A stretch of 64,000 nt of DNA from an uncultured Bacteroidia bacterium (GTDB lineage: Bacteria > Bacteroidota > Bacteroidia > Bacteroidales > F082): positions 1-64,000 of the forward strand of contig CAJVWU010000008.1 of the NCBI GenBank assembly GCA_913009755.1, in the 5' to 3' direction. The position numbers and the translations under genes are program-made. Below are positions 27,075 to 35,582 of the stretch, piece by piece (the stretch's first letter is position 1; the number at the start of each line of letters is the position of its first letter). The notes beneath the pieces were generated by a model. That model had not been told where the DNA came from, did not search any database, and saw only the letters and a program-made list of their open reading frames with translations.

Positions 27075-28362
27075 GTTAAAATATGATGTGATCGTTGTGG
27101 GGGCCGGCCCTGCCGGTCTTGCAGCAGCCATTGTGCTTGCCAAAGCCGGAGTCCGGGTTGTGGTTATAGAAAGAGGACGATTTCCCGGCTCAAAAAATGT
27201 GATGGGGGGTGTTTTTTACAGCGACTGCATGAAGGGTATTGTAGATGAATTCCCTGGAGATGCCCCTGTCGAAAGGCATGTCATTGATCAAAGAATCTGT
27301 ATCCTCGATCAGGATTCTTCTGTGGGGTTTAACCATAAAAACGAAATCTTTAACAAAAAACCTTACAACTGTCATACTGTTTTCAGGGCTAAATTCGATC
27401 GCTGGCTTGCCGGCGAGGCTGAAAAAGCAGGCGCTTTAATTATAAACAGTACCGTGGTGAAAGAGGCACTGGTGGAAAACGGAAACGTGATTGGTGTGAA
27501 AACCGGTCGCCCTCATGGCGACGTGTTCGCCAATTGCGTTATTGCTTCTGATGGAGTAAATTCTCTTTTTGCAAAGTCGTTGGGCCTCCGAAAGAAGATT
27601 GAACCGGCTGCTGTGGCCATCGCTGTGAAAGAAGTCATTGGCCTGGATGAACAAGTCATCAATGACCGGTTTAATGTGAAAAGCGATGAGGGGGTTACTA
27701 TTGAAATGACAGGGAGTTTCTTTAACGGAGAAGCCATGGCTTTTCTTTATACCAATAAAAAATCCGTATCACTCGGTGTGGGCATGGTGCTAAAAGATGT
27801 GCTTAAAAATAAAATCAATCCGAACGACCTCATCGAGCGCTTAAAAAAGCATCCTTCCGTAGCTCCCTTTATCGAAGGGGGGCAAACCAAGGAGTTTTTG
27901 GCCCATTTGATTCCCGAAGGAGGATACAGAGCCATGCCAAAACTTGTGGGTAACGGGGTAATGATAGCCGGTGATGCGGCCATGATGGTGGATGCCATCC
28001 ACAGAGAAGGTTCAAATCTTGCCATTACTTCCGGAAAACTCGCTGCCGAAACTTATCTTGAAGTTGCTCAACAGGGTGATTTCTCAGAAAAAACCTTGTT
28101 GCTGTATGTGAAAAAACTTCAGGATAGTTTTGTCCTGAAGGACCTCAAAAAATATAAAAGAGTTCCCGCACTGCTTCAAACCAACAAACACCTGTTGCTG
28201 CAATATCCAAAACTGCTGAATCAGGCGGCCTTTGAAATGTTGAATGTTGATGGCATTCCCAAAAAGGATAAAGAAAAATTAATCTGGAAAAACGTGAAAC
28301 AGGAAATAGGGATACGTAACCTTGTGATAGACCTGTTTAAACTATGGAGGAATATGGGATGA
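27064..28362 (+). CDS. fixC: FAD-dependent ETF-quinone oxidoreductase FixC
   Basis: 432 residues. The Rossmann motif DVIVVGAGPAGLAAAIVLAKAG is followed by VIERGRFPGSKNVMGG, and the second FAD motif is GVMIAGDAAMMVDAIHREG, typical of the GR2/geranylgeranyl-reductase-like flavoproteins FixC and ETF-QO. It passes electrons from EtfAB to the quinone pool (menaquinone in this phylum) together with FixX. It overlaps fixX as ATGA. No nitrogenase genes are nearby, so a general redox-balancing role is more likely than nitrogen fixation. Confidence 0.94.
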   Translation: MSSKLKYDVIVVGAGPAGLAAAIVLAKAGVRVVVIERGRFPGSKNVMGGVFYSDCMKGIVDEFPGDAPVERHVIDQRICILDQDSSVGFNHKNEIFNKKPYNCHTVFRAKFDRWLAGEAEKAGALIINSTVVKEALVENGNVIGVKTGRPHGDVFANCVIASDGVNSLFAKSLGLRKKIEPAAVAIAVKEVIGLDEQVINDRFNVKSDEGVTIEMTGSFFNGEAMAFLYTNKKSVSLGVGMVLKDVLKNKINPNDLIERLKKHPSVAPFIEGGQTKEFLAHLIPEGGYRAMPKLVGNGVMIAGDAAMMVDAIHREGSNLAITSGKLAAETYLEVAQQGDFSEKTLLLYVKKLQDSFVLKDLKKYKRVPALLQTNKHLLLQYPKLLNQAAFEMLNVDGIPKKDKEKLIWKNVKQEIGIRNLVIDLFKLWRNMG

Positions 28363-28637
28363 GATTGGAAGACAAATTATATTTGGATGGCTTTAAAACA
28401 GATGAAACAGGCGGTTCGCACCTGGTGATAAAAGACACATCGGTTTGCGAGTTGTGCGTGTTGAAACAATGCTTGTTTGTATGCGCGTGCAGTGTTTACG
28501 AACAAAATGAAAACAGCGGCCGGATCGAAGTAAATTATGCAGCCTGTGTAGAATGTGGCACCTGCCGGATAGCCTGTGATAATATTGATTGGCGCTATCC
28601 CCGTGGGGGATTTGGGATTGCCTATAAATTCGGTTGA
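28359..28637 (+). CDS. fixX: Ferredoxin-like protein FixX
   Basis: 92 residues with a cysteine-rich C-terminal half: CELCVLKQCLFVC, then ACVECGTCRIAC, and the family ending WRYPRGGFGIAYKFG. It supplies the iron-sulfur cluster that links FixC to quinone. I choose the ATG overlapping the fixC stop (ATGA): GGAGG lies eight bases upstream and the protein then begins MRLEDKLYLDGF. An ATG five codons earlier would place that GGAGG inside the gene. It is the last gene of the operon. Confidence 0.93.
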   Translation: MRLEDKLYLDGFKTDETGGSHLVIKDTSVCELCVLKQCLFVCACSVYEQNENSGRIEVNYAACVECGTCRIACDNIDWRYPRGGFGIAYKFG

Positions 28638-28668
28638 ACCGTTTCCCGCCTGTTTCGTCAATTGACTG

Positions 28669-28887
28669 TTATTCGCTTGCATGCATCGTTAAACCGTTCA
28701 TTGCCATTTCAAAGTATGAAATGCCGGTTTTGTTTGTTTTCACCTGATAAAAAGAAATTTTGACAGAGCGGGTAACGGGATTGGGCGTAACCATCAGCGG
28801 CACCGGGCAGGCGATCAAACAGCCCAATGATTTATCATGCCTTCCACCCTTCTTCCAATCAATTATTACCCCGATTTCAATCCACAA
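28669..28887 (-). other. Possible T9SS-tail-like remnant
   Basis: The only gene-like content of the 28638-28913 gap is a 72-codon minus-strand frame whose end, PNPVTRSVKISFY...ISYFEMAMNG, resembles the first half of a T9SS sorting domain. No secreted protein precedes it. It is either a decayed gene end or chance. Confidence 0.25.
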
Positions 28888-28913
28888 AAGATAAAACCCC
28901 TTACTTTGCAGTT

Positions 28914-29780
28914 ATGCAATGGAAAAGCAACAAACTTACATATCTGAAAAAGCAATATGCCGATGAGCTTTATGAGTTTTATGAAAAGGGGGAGGCCAAC
29001 ACGATCCTTTCAATACTGATCAAAAGTTTTTTCGGGTTTTCGCGGATAGACATTGCCCTTAACCCTGACTTCAGGCTCAGCGAGTCGGAAATGCTGAAGT
29101 TACATTTTGCCGTTAAAGAATTAAAAAATTACAAACCCGTTCAATACATTATCAAAAAAACGGATTTCCTCAATGTCAGGCTCATGGTGAACGAGTCGGT
29201 ACTGATCCCCAGGCCGGAAACCGAGGAGATGGTCAGCCTGATCATTGACCGTGAAAAAGAGGAAGGCCTGCATGTTCTGGATATAGGCACCGGTAGCGGC
29301 TGCATTGCCATTGCCCTGGCAAAAAATCTGAAAAACCCCGAAGTGTGGGGTGCCGACATCTCTGCCGGGGCCTTGTCAACGGCTTCAAAGAATGCTTTTT
29401 TTAATGAAGTGATGATTCACCTGAGTGAGTTTGACATCCTGAAACCAACAGAACCAAAAGCATTGGGCGAATTCGACATCATCGTCAGCAACCCCCCTTA
29501 TGTTACCGGGTCTGACAAAGTGTTGATGAAAGAAAATGTCATCAGGTTTGAACCTCATGAAGCCCTTTTTGTCCCGGGTGACGATGCCTTGCTTTTTTAC
29601 CGCGCGATCCTTTATTTTGCCGGGGAGCATCTCGTAAAAAACGGAAGGATTTATTTTGAGGTCAATGAACTTTATGGCGAAAAAGTAACCGGACTGCTTT
29701 CGTCGCAAGGCTATACTTCCGTTGAATTATTCAAAGACATCAACGGCAAAAACCGGTTTGTTTCCGGCGTTAAAGGATGA
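28914..29780 (+). CDS. prmC: Peptide chain release factor N5-glutamine methyltransferase
   Basis: 288 residues. It methylates the GGQ glutamine of release factors. The helical N-domain has KPVQYIIKKTDFLNVRLMV. The catalytic domain has IPRPETEEMV, the SAM loop LDIGTGSGCIAIALA and the NPPY active-site motif (IIVSNPPYV). I start at the ATG giving MQWKSNKLTY. A near-consensus -7 sequence (TTACTTTG, 28901-28908) ends six bases before it, so the transcript would have almost no leader. Longer in-frame starts would lie upstream of that element. Confidence 0.95.
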   Translation: MQWKSNKLTYLKKQYADELYEFYEKGEANTILSILIKSFFGFSRIDIALNPDFRLSESEMLKLHFAVKELKNYKPVQYIIKKTDFLNVRLMVNESVLIPRPETEEMVSLIIDREKEEGLHVLDIGTGSGCIAIALAKNLKNPEVWGADISAGALSTASKNAFFNEVMIHLSEFDILKPTEPKALGEFDIIVSNPPYVTGSDKVLMKENVIRFEPHEALFVPGDDALLFYRAILYFAGEHLVKNGRIYFEVNELYGEKVTGLLSSQGYTSVELFKDINGKNRFVSGVKG

Positions 29781-29876
29781 GTATCCGAACAGAAAGGTTT
29801 CTGATTTCTAATTTCTAATGGGTAACCCTGTATTGAGAATTTTGGATTTAGACATTAGATTAATTAGGTCAATTAA

Positions 29877-31352
29877 TTACGACAGGTTAAACCACTGCAC
29901 AATCCTGGGAGTTTTATCTTTCGGTTCTTTTTTATGATAAAATTCGTTGTTGTGTGGATCGTAATCGTAATCTTTGGCCCAGTCTTCATGGTTCTCCCCA
30001 ATTTCCTTGACGGCATTGATAATGAAAGCCAGTTCCTCATCCGTCATGGTAGGATGTAGTGAAATGCGGACAAATCCCGGTTTTTCGGAAAGGTCGCCTT
30101 CCCGGATCAGTTTGATAATGTGTTCTGACTTTTCGGGTGTTACGTTGAGCAGAAAATGGCCGTAAGTCCCGGCGCAGGCACAACCTCCGCGCACCTGGAT
30201 GCCATAGCGGTCGTTCAGCAGTTTTACGATCAGGTTAAAATGGACATTCTCAAACCAGAAAGAAAAGATGCCGAGCCGGTCTTTGATATGCCCGGCAAGA
30301 ATATGAAGCCCATTAATTTTGCCAAAACCATCCAAAGCCTGTTTTACCAGTTCCTGTTCGCGTTGCTTCATCAACCGCGTATCCATTTGTTTTTTCACTT
30401 CAATGGTTAGGGCAGCCCGTATGGCCTGAAGAAATCCGGGGGTCCCCCCGTCTTCCCTCAATTCAATATCTTCGATGTACTGGTGTCCGCCCCAGGGGTT
30501 TGTCCACTCTACCGTTCCCCCTCCCGGATTGTCGGGGACAGGCCTTTTATACAGGTTTTTATTAAAAATAAGCACGCCTGAACTTCCCGGCCCGCCAAGG
30601 AATTTATGGGGTGAGAAGAATATGGCATCCAGTTGCTTCAACGAGTCTTCAGGATGCATGTCAATATCAACATAAGGGGCAGAGCCCGCAAAATCTATAA
30701 ATGCCAATCCTCCGTTTTCGTGCATGATGGATGCCAGTTCATAATAATCGGGTATAATGCCAGTAACGTTGGAGCACGCGGTGAAAGCCCCTATTTTTCG
30801 CTTCCGGTTTCTGTACCTTACAATTAGTTTTCTCAATTCATCCGGATCAACCAGGTTGTTTTCATCCGGTGGTATAAGCACCACATCGGCATACGTTTCA
30901 AGCCACGAGGTATGGTTGGAGTGATGTTCCATGTGGGTGACAAAAACCACCGGCTTTTCCACTTTCTCCTTACACTCCCCGTCGTCAAAACTACAACAGG
31001 ATTTCAATCCGAGGATGCGCTGAAACTTGTTCACCACGGCGGTCATACCAAAACCGGCGGTAATGATAACGTCATCATTATTTGCATTGACATGGGCTTT
31101 TATCAATTTATGGGCATATTGATAGGCTTTGGTCATCAGCGTACCCGTTTCAGAGGTTTCGGTATGAGTATTACCGATATAAGGCCCGATTTGTTTTGCA
31201 ATCCTTTCTTCAATTAGGGTATATAGCCGCCCACTGGCTATCCAGTCGGCATACACCATTTTTTTTGTGCCATAAGGGGTCTCAAACTCCTGGTCAATTC
31301 CGACAATATTTTTTCTGAAATGATTAAAATGTCGTTCTAATTTACTCTTCAT
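29877..31352 (-). CDS. PLP-dependent aminotransferase class V (cysteine desulfurase/selenocysteine lyase-like)
   Basis: 491 residues of fold-type I PLP enzyme. It shows the conserved HMEHHSNHTSWLE (as in SufS/CsdA HHSN), IDFAGSAPYVDID, the PLP lysine in FFSPHKFLGGPGSSGVL, and the late RGGCACAGTYGH, where SufS-type enzymes carry the catalytic cysteine. It is longer than SufS (~405) and has inserts such as the CCSFDDGECKEK segment, so it is a Bacteroidota subgroup of unknown substrate. It is monocistronic with no iron-sulfur assembly genes around. Confidence 0.88.
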   Translation of the reverse strand: MKSKLERHFNHFRKNIVGIDQEFETPYGTKKMVYADWIASGRLYTLIEERIAKQIGPYIGNTHTETSETGTLMTKAYQYAHKLIKAHVNANNDDVIITAGFGMTAVVNKFQRILGLKSCCSFDDGECKEKVEKPVVFVTHMEHHSNHTSWLETYADVVLIPPDENNLVDPDELRKLIVRYRNRKRKIGAFTACSNVTGIIPDYYELASIMHENGGLAFIDFAGSAPYVDIDMHPEDSLKQLDAIFFSPHKFLGGPGSSGVLIFNKNLYKRPVPDNPGGGTVEWTNPWGGHQYIEDIELREDGGTPGFLQAIRAALTIEVKKQMDTRLMKQREQELVKQALDGFGKINGLHILAGHIKDRLGIFSFWFENVHFNLIVKLLNDRYGIQVRGGCACAGTYGHFLLNVTPEKSEHIIKLIREGDLSEKPGFVRISLHPTMTDEELAFIINAVKEIGENHEDWAKDYDYDPHNNEFYHKKEPKDKTPRIVQWFNLS

Positions 31353-31416
31353 TACCGGTTACTTTTACAAATTACGGGTAAAAATACAAATTCTACAAAA
31401 GGGGGAAACATAAGAA

Positions 31417-31737
31417 CTATTCGAGCCAGGGATCGAGGTTGGTATTCGGACTGGCATAAATATCATTACCACTGAAACGCAATATTGTGGACAGGTGTTC
31501 TATCTGGCCCGTTGCCAGTTTATCATTGTTGTCGTAAGAAAGGATAAGGCGATAATCGTTAACCGCTTCACCGAATTCCTGTAATTTAACATGCAGTTCC
31601 GCCCGGGCATGCAACAGGGGAATATCTTTAGCCGTATTTTTCAGGTTCTTATTCAATAATGAAATTGTATTCCTGATATTCTTCTCACCCCTGGCATTTT
31701 TAGCTTTCCCGATCAGGCTGCTGAACTTTTCATCCAT
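31417..31737 (-). CDS. Small TPR-like protein
   Basis: 106 residues, predicted all-helical. One tetratricopeptide-like unit is visible (DIPLLHARAELHVKLQEFGEAVNDYRLILSYD split across two helices). I use the ATG giving MDEKFSSLIG, 9 bp after the ppnP stop; a TTG three codons earlier is possible. It probably shares the ppnP transcript. No function can be assigned. Confidence 0.6.
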   Translation of the reverse strand: MDEKFSSLIGKAKNARGEKNIRNTISLLNKNLKNTAKDIPLLHARAELHVKLQEFGEAVNDYRLILSYDNNDKLATGQIEHLSTILRFSGNDIYASPNTNLDPWLE

Positions 31738-31746
31738 CAGTTTCAA

Positions 31747-32028
31747 CTATTCATAATAACAAATGTAGGCGCTAACTTCACTTGTTTTCAGTTTGAAGTT
31801 TTTATGGCCCGGAACCTCAAATCTTTCTTCCTCACCTGCTGTCTTCCAGTCGTCCTGACCATCGAACCAGAAACTGATGTTGCCGTGGATTACTTTAAAA
31901 ACTTCTTTTTTCATTGAGCCAAATTCATATTCCCCCGGAGAAATAATCCCCACCGAAAAGGCAAGTTTTCCATCATCATAAGTCAGGGACTGAACTTTGT
32001 CGCCGTGATATTTTCTTAATTGGTACAT
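31747..32028 (-). CDS. ppnP: Pyrimidine/purine nucleoside phosphorylase PpnP
   Basis: 93 residues, a small cupin-fold enzyme (YaiE, DUF1255) that phosphorolyses several nucleosides. The family run is clear: GDKVQSLTY, SVGIISPGEYEFGS, KEVFKVIHGNISFW and FEVPGHKNFKLK, ending SAYICYYE. Full length. It is upstream of and probably co-transcribed with the small TPR protein. Confidence 0.92.
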   Translation of the reverse strand: MYQLRKYHGDKVQSLTYDDGKLAFSVGIISPGEYEFGSMKKEVFKVIHGNISFWFDGQDDWKTAGEEERFEVPGHKNFKLKTSEVSAYICYYE

Positions 32029-32151
32029 TGCTGTTTATATTTGTTAAATTATTGAATTCTTTCTTTAATCAAAAATAACGGTTTTTTTTTTAAAGAGGGG
32101 CGAACATATCACGTAAAGTTTTATTAATTATACAGGTTTCTAAATAAAGTG

Positions 32152-34860
32152 CTATTCGGCAGTTGATATCCTCACCAGTTTGATTTCGATATTTCCACCC
32201 TCGGGATAGATGGAGAGCCAGTTGTTGTCGTCCGAGAACCATTTGTACTGATTGCCCACCCGGATAATGAAATCGTTGTATTCATTACTTGCCGGTACCT
32301 GCACGACAAACCCGCCGTTTTTCCCTTTGCTGCTTCCGTAACTAAAGATAATTTTAAAGGATTTATCACCGAGGTTTTTGGCTTTGACGAGAACGTAGTT
32401 TGATTTTCTCACTTTTACAGGTACGGGTTCAAAATCAAATTTTTCAGTAGTGCCCGAATTGATTTGAACGATTTTTTTCACCACGTCAACAATGGCATTT
32501 TCTTCGATGTAACGGGTAATTTTGTTGATCATCCCGCGTGCATACGGTTCGTCAGGCATCAGGCCTTCCGCCTTTTTGTAGGCAAGGATGGCTTTATCGT
32601 ATATTTTGGCTGCATACAGTTTATCACCGTTGGCAATGGCAATGTCGTAGCTGGCTTTATTTTTCCGAAGCTGTTCTTCAATTTTCGTATTGCACTCGGC
32701 CAGCCGGCGCAAGGGATAATCTTCGGCAGGTTTGATGCTGGTTGCCACTTTGTATTGCCTTGCCGCGTCATTGAAGTTACCCTGTCCGAAAAGGTTGTCG
32801 GCTTTGGCAACGGCTTCCTGGTATCTTTGTTCTTTTTCGGCCTCCAGCCGTTTAAGGGTAATATTGATCTCGCCGATTTGTTGTTTGGGGTACGATTCCG
32901 AATTTTTCAGATTGAGAGCTTTCTGGTATTCAACCTTTGCCAGTTCATAGTTTTCCTCTTTCAACAGCTTGTCCCCTTCCTGAATGGCTTTTGTATAAGC
33001 GGCTTCCCTGGCCAGTGCTCTTTCGTAGCTGCTTTTCATGGTGCGGGCTTTTAACCGTTTTTCATCCGCTTCCCGGCCTTTGGGTTTGACGTCCATCGCC
33101 TGGCTGTAAAGGGCAATGGCCTCATCATAATTTTTCAGTTCAACAAGTGAGTCAGCCTGTGCAATCAAATCTTTGTATTGCCTGTCAATTTCGGCTTGTT
33201 GTATCCTGGCATCAATAACACTGTCAATACGGGTGATTTCATTTTGGGGCAACGGGTCTCCGGGCTTTAGTTCCAGGGCATTCCGATAGGCCTTTTTCGA
33301 TTCGTCCAACTTATCTTCATCGTATAATTTCCCGGCCAGCAGGATCAATTGTCCGAATTTTTCGTCAATTTCTTTTTGCTTTGCGGCACTGGCAAGCAAC
33401 TGCCTGATTTGGTCAATCTGATGCACAGGGTAATTATCCATGGATTTAACAGCCTGTGCCTCCGTGTATTTTTTTATTGCCAGTTCGTAATGCCCTTCGT
33501 TATAAAGCCGGTCGGCTTCGTTGATAATATCCTGATAAATTGCATTCTGTTGCGCAGTTAGTGCAAGCAGTTCAAGCTGTTTCTCAATCTCGTTAAGCTT
33601 TTGACCGGGATATTCGTCTTCAGGATTTATTTTTAAAGCCAGTTGGTATTGCGCTTTGGCTTCGTTATATTTTTTTTCCTGAAACAACTTATCGGCTTCG
33701 GCAATTTTCTTGTTGTAATCGGCTTCAAAAGCTTTTTGCTGTTGGGCAAGATATCCTGCAATGTCATTCAACCTTGATCTCGGATATTTTTCGTCAGGTT
33801 TTAGTGTCAGGGCCATGTTATAATCCCCTTTTGCCGTAACATATTCTTTGAGTTGATAAAGGCTGTCAGCCGAGTGTATATAACGCCGGTAATTCTTGTC
33901 CAGGTTTTTGCGCTGTTCGGCCAGCAGGTCATCAATCTTTTGCATCATATCCTTCGGATAGTTGTTGCCCGGCCAGGCTTTCAGGGCATCTTTGTATTTC
34001 TCGCGTGCAGCGATAAAGTTTTTGCTGACGTAAAAATTATCCGCTTCGTCAATCAGCCGGTTATATTTAAGTTGTTTATCGGCCAGGGGCTGAATATTTT
34101 TTATTTTTTTGTTGACCTCCTTGTTACCGGGAAAAATAAAATGCGCTTTTTGGTAATAAGACAATGTCGTTACATAATCTTTGATCAGCAAATACCGGCC
34201 GGCCTGCTCCATGGCTTCTTTAAACAATTTGAGCTTTTCCTGATAACCCGACTGCATTTGTTTGGCCAAAGCAATCTTTTCGCCGGGTTCTTTCCGGTCG
34301 GGAAGCAGACGATGGGCTTCACGGTAAACGATGATTGCACTGTCATATTTATCAATCCCAGCCAGCCGGGCCCCGTCACGCATGGCCAGGTTGTAACTGA
34401 TGAGTTTATCCTTTTGCTCTGCCTTCTTCCTTAAAATCTCATCTACCTTGTCCTTAGCATAAGCATCACCCGGTATCACATTCAGTGCTTTCCGGTACTG
34501 GACAAGCGCTTTGCTGTATGCTTTTTGGTCGTAAAAAACATCGGCCAGGTCAATGATGTCATAATATTCCTCTTCTTTGGCCTGATTATTTTTCATCTTG
34601 TTAACTACCACCCGGATTTGTTTTATGGCATAAGGATCATTTGGTTTCAGTTTCAGGGCCATCTGGTAATAAGCCTTGGCATTCAGCAGTTGCTGTGTAT
34701 TCAAATACGTATCCGCTTTTTTAATGGCCTCTTCATAAGTTGGCCCTTGCTGGGCCATGGCCGTGAAATAGATTAAGGTGATAGCTGTTATGACGGCCAT
34801 CCTAAAAAAAACCAGGGCCTTTTGAAGATATCGTTGGTGCATATATTTTTGAGTGATCAA
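32152..34860 (-). CDS. Exported TPR protein with 13 repeats and C-terminal beta domain
   Basis: 902 residues. A signal peptide (VITAITLIYFTAMAQQ) is followed by 13 units of ADxLYxxKxYxxAxxxYxxALxLxPxDxYP, each joined by a charged helix of ~25 residues. This spacing gives elongated TPR-coiled rods rather than a tight superhelix. The last ~100 residues are beta-rich (FVVQVPASNEYNDFIIRVG, KWFSDDNNWLSIYPEGG), resembling a carbohydrate-binding sandwich. It may be an envelope scaffold binding glycan. It lies 11 bp downstream of lolD, on the same strand, so lipoprotein export and this protein may be linked in expression. Confidence 0.8.
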   Translation of the reverse strand: MITQKYMHQRYLQKALVFFRMAVITAITLIYFTAMAQQGPTYEEAIKKADTYLNTQQLLNAKAYYQMALKLKPNDPYAIKQIRVVVNKMKNNQAKEEEYYDIIDLADVFYDQKAYSKALVQYRKALNVIPGDAYAKDKVDEILRKKAEQKDKLISYNLAMRDGARLAGIDKYDSAIIVYREAHRLLPDRKEPGEKIALAKQMQSGYQEKLKLFKEAMEQAGRYLLIKDYVTTLSYYQKAHFIFPGNKEVNKKIKNIQPLADKQLKYNRLIDEADNFYVSKNFIAAREKYKDALKAWPGNNYPKDMMQKIDDLLAEQRKNLDKNYRRYIHSADSLYQLKEYVTAKGDYNMALTLKPDEKYPRSRLNDIAGYLAQQQKAFEADYNKKIAEADKLFQEKKYNEAKAQYQLALKINPEDEYPGQKLNEIEKQLELLALTAQQNAIYQDIINEADRLYNEGHYELAIKKYTEAQAVKSMDNYPVHQIDQIRQLLASAAKQKEIDEKFGQLILLAGKLYDEDKLDESKKAYRNALELKPGDPLPQNEITRIDSVIDARIQQAEIDRQYKDLIAQADSLVELKNYDEAIALYSQAMDVKPKGREADEKRLKARTMKSSYERALAREAAYTKAIQEGDKLLKEENYELAKVEYQKALNLKNSESYPKQQIGEINITLKRLEAEKEQRYQEAVAKADNLFGQGNFNDAARQYKVATSIKPAEDYPLRRLAECNTKIEEQLRKNKASYDIAIANGDKLYAAKIYDKAILAYKKAEGLMPDEPYARGMINKITRYIEENAIVDVVKKIVQINSGTTEKFDFEPVPVKVRKSNYVLVKAKNLGDKSFKIIFSYGSSKGKNGGFVVQVPASNEYNDFIIRVGNQYKWFSDDNNWLSIYPEGGNIEIKLVRISTAE

Positions 34861-34871
34861 CGTATTAACGG

Positions 34872-35543
34872 TTAAACAGGCTTATTATTTTCTGAGTTTA
34901 CCAGCCCGTCTTTAATAATTAGTTTTCTGTCGGCCATATCGGCCAGTTCTTTGTTGTGGGTAGCTATGATAAAGGTCTGCCCCAGCGTATCGCGCAAGTT
35001 AAAAAACAATTGATGGAGTACCAGTGATGATTGGGAATCGAGATTGCCACTGGGTTCGTCGGCAAACACCACGGCAGGCTCATTGATCAGGGCACGGGCA
35101 ATGGCCACACGCTGCTGTTCACCACCCGAGAGTTCCGAAGGCTTATGATCTTTCCTGTTGGTCAACGACATAAAATCAAGCAGGTAAAGCGCTTTTTCTT
35201 CAGCTTCTTTAGTGCTTTTTCCGGCAATATACGCCGGGATACAAACATTCTCGAGTGCGGTAAACTCAGGCAAAAGGTGATGAAACTGGAAAACAAAACC
35301 GATGTTTGTATTTCGAAACCCGGAAAGCGCTTTATCATTTAATAAAGAAAGATCAATCCCGTGAATTTTTATTTCCCCCCTGTCCGGCTTTTCAATCGTC
35401 CCCAGCACATGCAGCAAGGTGGATTTCCCGGCACCCGACGCACCGACAATGGAAACGATCTCGCTTTTTTCGACTGACAAATCAATTCCTTTTAAAACCT
35501 TAAGTTCTCCGTAAGATTTATGTATATTCCGGGCTTTCAGCAT
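34872..35543 (-). CDS. lolD: Lipoprotein-releasing ABC transporter ATPase LolD-like
   Basis: 223 residues of ABC ATPase in the MacB/LolD group: Walker [12 protein letters not shown]-loop [18 protein letters not shown], signature [15 protein letters not shown], Walker B AVVFADEP and the H-loop ATHNKEL. The LLPEFTA motif is typical of LolD. It should power transfer of lipoproteins from the inner membrane. The ATG used lies 19 bases after a -7 element; a TTG seven codons earlier falls inside that element and cannot be the start. The partner permease (LolC/E) is not in the window. Confidence 0.9.
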   Translation of the reverse strand: MLKARNIHKSYGELKVLKGIDLSVEKSEIVSIVGASGAGKSTLLHVLGTIEKPDRGEIKIHGIDLSLLNDKALSGFRNTNIGFVFQFHHLLPEFTALENVCIPAYIAGKSTKEAEEKALYLLDFMSLTNRKDHKPSELSGGEQQRVAIARALINEPAVVFADEPSGNLDSQSSLVLHQLFFNLRDTLGQTFIIATHNKELADMADRKLIIKDGLVNSENNKPV

Positions 35544-35561
35544 ACTGTTTTCATTCGGTGG

Positions 35562-35569
35562 CAAAGATA
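35562..35569 (-). promoter_or_regulatory. -7 element TATCTTTG of lolD
   Basis: A perfect TAnnTTTG on the minus strand in the 18-bp gap before the membrane-protein gene extended into the lolD 5' region. It decides the lolD start codon. Confidence 0.55.
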
Positions 35570-35582
35570 ATAATTCCGACTT

